Assembly: GCF_900106795.1 (NCBI RefSeq)
Contig: NZ_FNNS01000012.1
Span: forward strand, 1-64,000
Length of the DNA: 64,000 bases
Reading direction: 5' to 3'
Source of the DNA: Aequorivita viscosa
GTDB lineage: Bacteria; Bacteroidota; Bacteroidia; Flavobacteriales; Flavobacteriaceae
The translations under genes were made by a program, and so were the position numbers. Below the pieces are notes generated by a model. It did no database searches. It had not been told where the DNA came from and worked only from the letters and a program-made list of their open reading frames with translations. The first letter of the stretch is position 1. Every line of letters starts with the position of its first letter. This document shows, one piece after another, positions 16,993 to 23,335 of the stretch.

Positions 16993-17931
16993 CTACATTA
17001 AAAATTTACCGCTAATAGATTTGTTTGCGTTTACACTCAACATAACATCTGCAAAAAGCTTAGCACAAGTTATTACTCTAATTTTATCATTCGGCTTTGT
17101 TGGGATAGAATCTGAAACAATCAATTCTAATAACTGCGATTTTTCTATTCGCTCGTAAGCATTTCCTGAAAGTAATGGGTGCGTACAAACTGCACGAACA
17201 CTTAAGGCTCCGCGCTCCATCATTAAGTCGGCTGCGGTAGTAAGCGTTCCAGCAGTATCTACCATATCATCAACTAGTACTACATTTTTTCCTTTTACAT
17301 CTCCAATTAGTTCCATATGCGAGATAACATTCGCTTTTTCACGCTGCTTATAACATATAACCACATCGCTATTCAAGAATTTGGAATAGGCATACGCACG
17401 TTTTGAACCTCCCATATCTGGTGATGCAATGGTGAGGTTTTCAAGATTTAGACTCCGTAGGTATGGCAGGAAAATGGTTGATGCGAAAAGGTGATCTACT
17501 GGTTTTTCGAAGAATCCTTGAATTTGATCTGCGTGCAAATCCATAGTAATAATTCGAGTAGCACCTGCGGCTTCAAGCATTTTTGCAACTAGTTTTGCCG
17601 CAATCGGTACTCTTGGTTTGTCTTTTCTGTCTTGGCGTGCCCAGCCAAAATAGGGTAGCACGGCAGTGATATGTCTAGCTGAAGATCTTTTCGCAGCATC
17701 AATCATAAGCAAAAGCTCCATTAGGTGGTCGCTGTTTGGGAAAGTAGATCCTATCAGAAATACGCGGCTTCCACGCACCGACTCTTCAAAAGACGGCTGG
17801 AATTCGCCATCGGAGTAGTGAGAAGTTATGACTTTTCCTAATGGAATTCCAAAGGCTTCGGCGATATCTTTTCCAAGGGCTTCACTTTGTTTACAGGCAA
17901 AAATCTTAGGTTCGGGGGCAAGAGTTGGCAT
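16993..17931 (-). CDS. prs: Ribose-phosphate pyrophosphokinase (PRPP synthetase)
   Basis: It makes PRPP from ribose 5-phosphate and ATP for purine, pyrimidine, His and Trp synthesis. The 312-residue sequence has the N-terminal SDGEFQPSFEESVRG region, the ATP-binding PYFGWARQDRK segment and DLHADQIQGFF. The PRPP loop is VVLVDDMVDTAGTLTTAADL near residues 214-233. Length and motif order are normal for class I enzymes. It stands upstream of rplY with a 269-base gap. A minus-strand TACCTTTG box 26 bases before the ATG is a good promoter. Confidence 0.96.
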   Translation of the reverse strand: MPTLAPEPKIFACKQSEALGKDIAEAFGIPLGKVITSHYSDGEFQPSFEESVRGSRVFLIGSTFPNSDHLMELLLMIDAAKRSSARHITAVLPYFGWARQDRKDKPRVPIAAKLVAKMLEAAGATRIITMDLHADQIQGFFEKPVDHLFASTIFLPYLRSLNLENLTIASPDMGGSKRAYAYSKFLNSDVVICYKQREKANVISHMELIGDVKGKNVVLVDDMVDTAGTLTTAADLMMERGALSVRAVCTHPLLSGNAYERIEKSQLLELIVSDSIPTKPNDKIRVITCAKLFADVMLSVNANKSISGKFLM

Positions 17932-17957
17932 AATTGTAGGTTTTGATGGATACGTCG

Positions 17958-17965
17958 CAAAGGTA
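17958..17965 (-). promoter_or_regulatory. prs -7 promoter box
   Basis: TACCTTTG on the minus strand is a perfect TAnnTTTG match, 26 bases before the prs ATG. No exact TTG is seen at the usual distance. Confidence 0.5.
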
Positions 17966-18035
17966 AAGATTAATGGTTAGTCATCTTAAAAAAAATACGC
18001 AACAAAATTTTTCGAGATATTCTAAAATATTTACT

Positions 18036-18043
18036 TATTTTTG
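18036..18043 (+). promoter_or_regulatory. tRNA-Leu -7 promoter box
   Basis: TATTTTTG matches TAnnTTTG and lies 11 bases before the first base of the mature tRNA-Leu. Confidence 0.6.
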
Positions 18044-18054
18044 CAACCCCAATT

Positions 18055-18136
18055 GCTCGAGTGGCGGAATTGGTAGACGCGTTGGATTCAAAATCCAATG
18101 TCGCAAGACGTGCGGGTTCGATTCCCGCCTCGAGTA
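18055..18136 (+). tRNA. tRNA-Leu (anticodon CAA)
   Basis: This 82-base tRNA has acceptor arms GCTCGAG and CTCGAGT (one G-T pair) with discriminator A. The anticodon arm is TTGGA-TTCAAAA-TCCAA, giving anticodon CAA. The variable arm is long (TGTCGCAAGACGT), as expected for leucine, and the T-arm is GCGGG-TTCGATT-CCCGC. No CCA is encoded. It is closed by an intrinsic terminator and followed by a GIY-YIG gene and a broken second copy of its 3' half. Confidence 0.95.
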
Positions 18137-18138
18137 CG

Positions 18139-18177
18139 AAATCCCTTTACGACTTATCTCGTTCAGGGATTTTTTTT
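18139..18177 (+). terminator. tRNA-Leu terminator
   Basis: AAATCCCT (18139-18146) and AGGGATTT (18165-18172) form an 8-bp stem followed by a T-run, 2 bases after the tRNA. The end of its T-run overlaps a TATATTTA sequence (18177-18184) that could act as the -7 box of the next gene. Confidence 0.8.
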
Positions 18178-18187
18178 ATATTTAATT

Positions 18188-18439
18188 ATGTTTTTTGTTT
18201 ATGCCATTTCAAGTTTGTCCAAAAACTATATTTATGTCGGAATGACCGATGATATTGACCGTCGTTTGAAACAGCATAACGGAGGCTATGAAAGAACTAC
18301 AAAGCCGTATTGCCCATATATATTACTTTATTCCGAAGTTGCGGGCAATAGGGTTGATGCAAGATTGCGCGAGAAGTATTGGAAATCAGGAACTGGGAAA
18401 AGACAACTTCGAAAAATGAGGGATTCCTTAAATAAGTAG
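18188..18439 (+). CDS. Small GIY-YIG endonuclease-domain protein
   Basis: The 83-residue protein is a stand-alone GIY-YIG (URI-type) nuclease domain with nothing added. VYAI at residues 4-7 and YIYVG at 14-18 form the GIY-YIG core. DDIDRRLKQHN supplies the conserved arginines (25/26), and RLREKYWKSG supplies the metal-binding Glu62. Such domains cut DNA with one divalent metal ion. I chose the ATG at 18188; a longer open frame runs back into the tRNA gene and is an artefact of tRNA translation. Its TAG stop ends on the first base of a second tRNA-Leu 3' fragment. This suggests a tRNA-targeted mobile unit of 360 bp. Confidence 0.82.
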   Translation: MFFVYAISSLSKNYIYVGMTDDIDRRLKQHNGGYERTTKPYCPYILLYSEVAGNRVDARLREKYWKSGTGKRQLRKMRDSLNK

Positions 18440-18552
18440 CGTTGGGTTCAAGATCCAATGTCGCAAGACGTGCGGGCCTGCCTGTCGTGCCTTCGGCAGG
18501 CAGGCCTGCCTGCCGAAGGCACGCAGGCAGGTTCGATTCCCGCCTCGAGTAC
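18439..18552 (+). pseudogene. Broken second copy of the tRNA-Leu 3' part
   Basis: Bases 18439-18476 repeat 18079-18116 of the tRNA-Leu with two A-to-G changes, exactly 360 bp downstream. Bases 18532-18552 repeat the remainder, from the T-loop to one base past the discriminator. A 55-bp palindrome interrupts the T-arm between the two parts. The 5' half (acceptor and D arm) is missing, so it cannot be a functional tRNA. Confidence 0.88.
18477..18531. repeat. 55-bp near-perfect palindrome inside the tRNA-Leu remnant
   Basis: The left arm of 28 bases and right arm of 27 bases are exact reverse complements except for one extra T in the left arm (position 18484 or so). The sequence is built from CCTGCC and GGCAGG blocks around GAAGGCA and is far more GC-rich than its flanks. 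It splits the T-stem GCGGG from TTCGATT. The GAAGGCA core recalls the hairpin at 8389-8406. Confidence 0.85.
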
Positions 18553-18558
18553 TGATAA

Positions 18559-18600
18559 AAAAACGCATTTATTTGATTCACAAATAGATGCGTTTTTATT
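18559..18600 (+). terminator. Long terminator after the tRNA-Leu remnant
   Basis: AAAAACGCATTTATTTG (18559-18575) and CAAATAGATGCGTTTTT (18581-18597) form a 17-bp stem with one T-G pair and a 5-base loop. It is probably the original terminator of the ancestral tRNA-Leu gene. Confidence 0.82.
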
Positions 18601-18872
18601 TTGGTAAATTGTACCTACATAGTACCGACTTTAGATTAATTTCAATTGTTTTCCTAGTTCAAAAGAGGTTTTTTAACCATAAATATTCAATCTGTCTCCA
18701 ACTAATAAACCTCATAAACTCATTTAGCAATAAGTTAGTAAGGTTTTTTTGGTAGTGGCGTAAGTTCACATTAATTTCGCTTTCTAGTTTATAGCTGGAA
18801 ATACCTGTTAACTATTTGTAACTCAATAGAGGTAAATTTGGATTCCGTGCTACTATTTTTGAATATTTACAG
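18601..18872. other. Intergenic stretch before the deaminase gene
   Basis: No gene is seen. Two TAnnTTTG matches lie near its end: TAAATTTG at 18833-18840 and TATTTTTG at 18854-18861, the latter 11 bases before the deaminase ATG. Either could be its promoter. Confidence 0.45.
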
Positions 18873-19307
18873 ATGAAACATAGTAAACAACACACCTACG
18901 ACATAGCCTACTTACGAATGGCAAAGGAATGGAGCAAACTTTCCTATTGCAAACGCAGACAGGTTGGCGCGCTTATTGTTAAGGACAAAATGATTATAAG
19001 CGATGGCTATAACGGCACTCCCACTGGCTTTGAAAATATTTGTGAAGATGATGAAGGGTTTACAAAATGGTATGTATTACACGCAGAGGCCAATGCTATT
19101 TTAAAAGTAGCCTCCTCTACCCAAGCTTGTCGAGGTGCTACGCTTTATATTACCATGTCGCCTTGTAAAGAATGCAGTAAATTGATTCATCAAGCGGGAA
19201 TTACAAGACTAGTTTATAAAGATGAATATAAAGATAATGCCGGTATCGCATTTTTAGAAAAAGCAGGGGTGAAAATTGAACACATTCCTGATTTGGATTC
19301 AGAATAA
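18873..19307 (+). CDS. CMP/dCMP deaminase family protein
   Basis: This zinc-dependent deaminase most likely converts dCMP to dUMP for thymidylate synthesis. The HAE motif (His70, Glu72) and the PCKEC motif (Cys98, Cys101) supply the zinc ligands and catalytic glutamate. The N-terminal SKLSYCKRRQVGALIVKD region and the GYNGTPTGFENICED segment are typical of the ComEB/dCMP group rather than free cytidine deaminases. The 144-residue length fits. Its stop overlaps the ATG of the S41 protease gene by one base (TAATG), so the two are translationally coupled. Confidence 0.92.
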   Translation: MKHSKQHTYDIAYLRMAKEWSKLSYCKRRQVGALIVKDKMIISDGYNGTPTGFENICEDDEGFTKWYVLHAEANAILKVASSTQACRGATLYITMSPCKECSKLIHQAGITRLVYKDEYKDNAGIAFLEKAGVKIEHIPDLDSE

Positions 19308-20932
19308 TGAAAGAAAACACCTCAAAATCACGTAACAACCTTAAAAAGTACTTGCCTTTATGGGTTGGACTGGCGCTCGCCTCTGGTGTTTTAATCGGTT
19401 CTAAACTGAATTTTAACGATACTACTAAAAAAATATTCGCAACCAATTCAAAAAAGGACAAGCTCAATAGGCTTATCGATTATATCGATTATGAATACGT
19501 TGATGAGGTTAACACAGACAGTATTGTTGATGTTACCGTAAACGCAATTCTCGAGAACCTCGATCCGCATTCGGTTTACATTCCGAAAAAGGAATATGCT
19601 CATAGCGCCGACGATATGCGTGGGGCTTTTATTGGTATTGGGGTTAGCTTTTATATTTATAAAGATAGTATTGCTGTAATTCGACCAATAACTGGCGGAC
19701 CTGCTTATAATGCAGGAATTAAAGCCGGCGACCGAATTATCTATGCCGATGGTAAAAAGCTATTCGGAGAATTGATAGAACGCGACAGCATTACTAATTA
19801 TTTAAAGGGTTCTATAAATAGTAAAGTTGCTTTAGAAATTTACAGGCCTAGCCAAAACGAAAAATTGAATATAAGCCTGCGAAGAAAAGAAGTGCCGTTA
19901 ATAAGTGTAGATGCTTCGTATAAACTAACCGACGACTTAGGCTATATTAAGTTAAACCGATTTTCCGAAACTACTTTCAACGAATTCAAAATAGCCTTGG
20001 ATAAATTGAAAGATGAAGGTATTACCAAATTGGTATTAGATCTTCGCAATAATCCAGGAGGCTACATTTCAACGGCCGAAAGGGTGGTAGATGAGTTTTT
20101 GGGGAATAAAAAACTGGTGTTAATCACTAAGAATAAAAGTGGCGAAATAAACAAAACTTACGCCACTCGCCGTGGAGATTTTGAACACGGAAAACTATAT
20201 GTCCTTATCAACGAAAATTCGGCTTCGGCTAGTGAAATTGTCGCGGGTGCACTTCAGGATAACGACAAAGGAACCATTATTGGCAGAAGGTCTTTCGGAA
20301 AAGGTTTGGTGCAGCGGGAAATGTCGCTAGGCGATGGAAGTGCCGTTAGATTAACCATCGCCCGATACTACACGCCTACCGGTAGATCTATTCAAAAACC
20401 TTACGGACAAGGGAACGAATCGTATTATAGCGATTATGAAAAACGGTACCGAAATGGAGAACTGCTCCATGCCGACAGTATTAAGGTAGCAGATTCTTTA
20501 CGCTATGTTACTCCAAAAGGAAAAGTAGTGTACGGTGGTGGTGGTATTATTCCGGATGTGTTTATTCCAAAGGATACGAGCATGGAAAATGAAACCATCC
20601 AATACGTTTCAAGAAGTGGGTTTTTAAGCTATTTTATTTTTGAATATCTCGAAAAAAATCGAACTATTTTTAGCGGAATGAATTTTGAGGATTTCAGAAC
20701 CAAGTTTGAAGTAGATGATAAATTATCGAATGAATTTCTTGAATATGCCAAATTTGATCAAGCTCATATAGATCTTTCAGGGTATACCGAAGAGTTGAAA
20801 AGAACCATAAAAGCAAATATAGCCCAACAGCTTTATGGCCCTAACGAATATGAAATTATTCTAAACGAGAAAGACCCTATGATCTTAAAAGTTCTAGAGT
20901 TAGAAGGTAAAGGGCATTTGGATGAAAAATAG
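19307..20932 (+). CDS. S41-family C-terminal processing peptidase (CtpA/Prc-like)
   Basis: This envelope protease trims or degrades proteins from their C termini. The 541-residue protein has one N-terminal transmembrane anchor (about 16-31) and a PDZ domain (about 95-190, with GIGVSFYIYKDSIAVI and GGPAYNAGIKAGDRI). The S41 domain contains LVLDLRNNPGG, the SASASE segment with the catalytic Ser near 309, and SFGKGLVQ with Lys332. The C-terminal region of about 150 residues is usual in Bacteroidetes members. It is coupled to the deaminase gene through a one-base overlap. Confidence 0.94.
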   Translation: MKENTSKSRNNLKKYLPLWVGLALASGVLIGSKLNFNDTTKKIFATNSKKDKLNRLIDYIDYEYVDEVNTDSIVDVTVNAILENLDPHSVYIPKKEYAHSADDMRGAFIGIGVSFYIYKDSIAVIRPITGGPAYNAGIKAGDRIIYADGKKLFGELIERDSITNYLKGSINSKVALEIYRPSQNEKLNISLRRKEVPLISVDASYKLTDDLGYIKLNRFSETTFNEFKIALDKLKDEGITKLVLDLRNNPGGYISTAERVVDEFLGNKKLVLITKNKSGEINKTYATRRGDFEHGKLYVLINENSASASEIVAGALQDNDKGTIIGRRSFGKGLVQREMSLGDGSAVRLTIARYYTPTGRSIQKPYGQGNESYYSDYEKRYRNGELLHADSIKVADSLRYVTPKGKVVYGGGGIIPDVFIPKDTSMENETIQYVSRSGFLSYFIFEYLEKNRTIFSGMNFEDFRTKFEVDDKLSNEFLEYAKFDQAHIDLSGYTEELKRTIKANIAQQLYGPNEYEIILNEKDPMILKVLELEGKGHLDEK

Positions 20933-20937
20933 AGCTT

Positions 20938-21135
20938 CTATTTTTTCAATTTTGCAGCTATCTTTTGTGAAATCAAAAAAATAGAGAGTACCAAAATTGC
21001 ACACAAGCCAGAAAGAACCCCGAAAAGCGCAATAGAGCTATCTCCTACAAATAAGTTGCCAAAATCCAGTTTGGTGGCATTATAAACAATTATACCTACT
21101 GAGGCAGCAATCAAAAAGTAAATAAAAATCTTCAT
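20938..21135 (-). CDS. Small two-helix membrane protein
   Basis: I do not recognise the family. The 65-residue product has two hydrophobic helices (about 2-20 and 34-56), with a short hydrophilic loop between them and a Lys-rich end (KIAAKLKK). It is convergent with the S41 protease gene, stop to stop 5 bases apart, and lies 97 bases downstream of the marC-like gene. No other function can be read from the sequence. Confidence 0.6.
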   Translation of the reverse strand: MKIFIYFLIAASVGIIVYNATKLDFGNLFVGDSSIALFGVLSGLCAILVLSIFLISQKIAAKLKK

Positions 21136-21231
21136 GGTATTATTTTTTATTTCGATGATTTTGAAAGTATATAGGCGAAGTTGAAAAATTACAGCACCAC
21201 CTATATACTTTTAAGATTCAAATATTTAAAA

Positions 21232-21813
21232 CTAATTAAAAAGTCCTTGAATATTTGAAGTAAATAGCTTTACAGCAATCGCCAACAAAATTACACCAAA
21301 TATTTTCTTTATTATAGCAATTCCATTTGTTCCCAAAAATCTTTGTAGTCTTCCAGAGGTTTTCAGTACCGCATAAATTATTATAATGTTCACTACAATA
21401 GCAACAATGATGTTTTCAAGAGCGTATTCTGCTCTAAGCGATATTAAGGTTGTTAAGCTTCCAGGGCCGGCTAAAAGAGGGAAAACCAACGGAAAGTAAG
21501 ATGCCATATTTGGGTTTTCGTCGCCTTCTTTAAAAAGGGTAACTCCTAAAATCATTTCCAACGCGATAAAAAACAGGATTAACGCACCTGCTACAGCAAA
21601 TTCGCTTACATCAATACCAATTAATTTCAAGATTTTTTCTCCAAGAATTAAGAAAACAATCATTACAATCATGGCAATAATAGAAGCTTTTCCAGAATGT
21701 ATTTTTCCAGCTTTTTCACGAAGACCTATAATGATGGGAATTCCGCCAATAATATCAATTACTGCAAAAAGTACCATTGTGGCTGTGGCTATTTCTTTAA
21801 AATTAAAATTCAT
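21232..21813 (-). CDS. MarC-family integral membrane protein
   Basis: This 193-residue, six-helix membrane protein belongs to the UPF0056/MarC family, whose transported substrate is not established. FAVIDIIGGIPIIIGL near the N terminus and FPLVFPLLAGPGSLTTLISL in the middle (about 107-126) are family signatures; both lie in paired half-repeats with conserved prolines. It appears to be a single gene with its own upstream region of about 120 bases shared with the divergent DUF3109 gene. Confidence 0.9.
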   Translation of the reverse strand: MNFNFKEIATATMVLFAVIDIIGGIPIIIGLREKAGKIHSGKASIIAMIVMIVFLILGEKILKLIGIDVSEFAVAGALILFFIALEMILGVTLFKEGDENPNMASYFPLVFPLLAGPGSLTTLISLRAEYALENIIVAIVVNIIIIYAVLKTSGRLQRFLGTNGIAIIKKIFGVILLAIAVKLFTSNIQGLFN

Positions 21814-21923
21814 CTCGATTTTTTTTTTGAGGGCGCAAAAGTAGAAATTATTATCTGAACTAATTGATTTATTAGTAGTTAATAAATGTATAATTTTCCA
21901 TTAGCTAGATTCAGGAAACAATT

Positions 21924-21931
21924 TATCTTTG
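21924..21931 (+). promoter_or_regulatory. -7 box four bases before the DUF3109 start codon
   Basis: TATCTTTG is a perfect TAnnTTTG match ending 4 bases before the ATG at 21936. If it is the real promoter, transcription starts at or next to the start codon and the mRNA is leaderless. Confidence 0.55.
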
Positions 21932-21935
21932 CGGC

Positions 21936-22499
21936 ATGTTTCAGCTTGGAAAAACAATAGTATCAGAAGATATAATCGAAAAGGATTTTGTGTGCAATCT
22001 CAGCGCATGCAAAGGTGCCTGTTGTATCGAAGGAGAAGCGGGAGCACCTGTTACTCCTGAAGAAATAGATATTTTAAAAGAAATCTATCCAAAAGTAAAA
22101 CCCTTTCTTCGCCCCGAGGGTGTCGCTTCAATTGAAAAACAAGGCACACATATAGAATCTGACCTTGGCGAATTTGAAACACCGTTGGTAGAAGGCAAGG
22201 AGTGTGCTTATGTTACTTTTTCTGAAAACGGAACAGCCGGTTGTGGAATAGAAGATGCCTATAATGCAGGCAAAATCGATTTTCAAAAACCTGTCTCGTG
22301 TCATTTATATCCTGTTCGCGTTCAGGAATATAGTGAGTTTGCAGCAGTAAACTATCATCGCTGGCCTATTTGCGACGATGCTTGTACTTTAGGAAAAGAA
22401 CTACAAGTTCCTGTTTACAAATTTGTAAAAACTGCCCTTATTAGAAAATTTGGCGAAAACTGGTATGCCGAGTTGGAGAAAGTAGCTTCTCAAATGTAA
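21936..22499 (+). CDS. DUF3109 cysteine-cluster protein
   Basis: This 187-residue protein of the DUF3109 family has unknown function and is related to the YkgJ-type Cys-cluster proteins thought to bind a metal or Fe-S cluster. The cysteine pattern is clear: CNLSACKGACC near the N terminus (about 24-34), then ECAYV, AGCGIE, VSCHLYPVR and ICDDAC. No signal peptide or membrane segment is seen, so it should be cytoplasmic. The ATG chosen gives the family's usual opening (MFQLGKTIVSEDIIEKDFVC). Confidence 0.9.
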   Translation: MFQLGKTIVSEDIIEKDFVCNLSACKGACCIEGEAGAPVTPEEIDILKEIYPKVKPFLRPEGVASIEKQGTHIESDLGEFETPLVEGKECAYVTFSENGTAGCGIEDAYNAGKIDFQKPVSCHLYPVRVQEYSEFAAVNYHRWPICDDACTLGKELQVPVYKFVKTALIRKFGENWYAELEKVASQM

Positions 22500-22594
22500 T
22501 TTTCCATAATCACTTTTATAACTTATATTTAGTTAACCTGATTTTGAGTATATTAGTATTCAAAATTAAATCAACGAACTAAAATTTTAAGATT

Positions 22595-23197
22595 ATGAAA
22601 AAGTATTTATTCTTATTACTTTTCTGCGCTTCATTGGTAGCCTGTAAAGACAATCCAGTGAGTAAAAAAATTCAGGAAACACAAGAAACGGTTTCCAACA
22701 CCTCCAATGCCGTTAATGAAATAAATAAAATGCAGGACGACATCAAGGATTTAGCTGAAGTAACACCACTTACCAATGCAGAATTAAAAGAGTGGTTGCC
22801 AGATGAAGTTGAAGGTATGAAACGTATAAGCTATAAGGCAGGCGAAGTGGGAATGATGGGCATTTCTTCAATTGAAGCTACCTATGCCAACGAAGACAAA
22901 TCAAAAAAGTTTCATGTAAAACTAATTGATGGTGCAGGCCAAATGGGAGCTACCTTAACCGCGTCTATGCGAATGATGCTGAGTCAGGATTTTGAAGAGG
23001 AAGATGAATATGAAATTCGAAAAACCGAAACCAAAAATGGCAAAAAGGTAATTTTAGAATACCGCAAAGACAATAGTGAAAGCAAAATTCAATTTATGGA
23101 AAAAAACCGTTTTTATATCGAAACGGAAGGAGAAAATATGAGTCTCGACGATACTTGGGACGTTATAGACGATTTAAATTTGGACAATTTGGGCTAA
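22595..23197 (+). CDS. Lipoprotein of unknown function
   Basis: The 200-residue product carries a lipoprotein signal peptide (KKYLFLLLFCASLVAC, Cys17). A helical stretch (about 25-60) follows, then a soluble domain that starts LTNAELKEWLPDEVEGMKRI and looks like a mixed alpha/beta fold. I recall transposon-free Bacteroidetes lipoproteins with this opening but cannot name a family. It is a single gene followed by a weak hairpin with a T-run (about 23231-23264). Confidence 0.72.
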   Translation: MKKYLFLLLFCASLVACKDNPVSKKIQETQETVSNTSNAVNEINKMQDDIKDLAEVTPLTNAELKEWLPDEVEGMKRISYKAGEVGMMGISSIEATYANEDKSKKFHVKLIDGAGQMGATLTASMRMMLSQDFEEEDEYEIRKTETKNGKKVILEYRKDNSESKIQFMEKNRFYIETEGENMSLDDTWDVIDDLNLDNLG

Positions 23198-23230
23198 CCC
23201 CAATATTGTTTTACTTTGCAAGTTTTAATA

Positions 23231-23266
23231 TAAAAGGGATTGGCTTTATGCTGGCCCTTTTTTTGA
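23231..23266 (+). terminator. Probable terminator after the lipoprotein gene
   Basis: AAAAGGG and CCCTTTT bound a 14-16 base loop and are followed by a run of T. The stem is short, so support is moderate. Confidence 0.5.
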
Positions 23267-23335
23267 TAAGGTTCGATTTTTGATAAATAATTCCAGAACC
23301 CCATAGCAATCGGGGCATTTCCTTATATTTACACC

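Noticed and set aside
18098-18187. N-terminal extension of the GIY-YIG frame back into the tRNA
   Set aside because: The extension is tRNA and terminator sequence; the GIY-YIG domain is complete from the ATG at 18188.
18061-18252. Open frame starting in the tRNA-Leu gene (MAELVDALDSKSN...)
   Set aside because: It is the translation of the tRNA itself and of its terminator, a well-known false protein; the tRNA structure fully explains the sequence.
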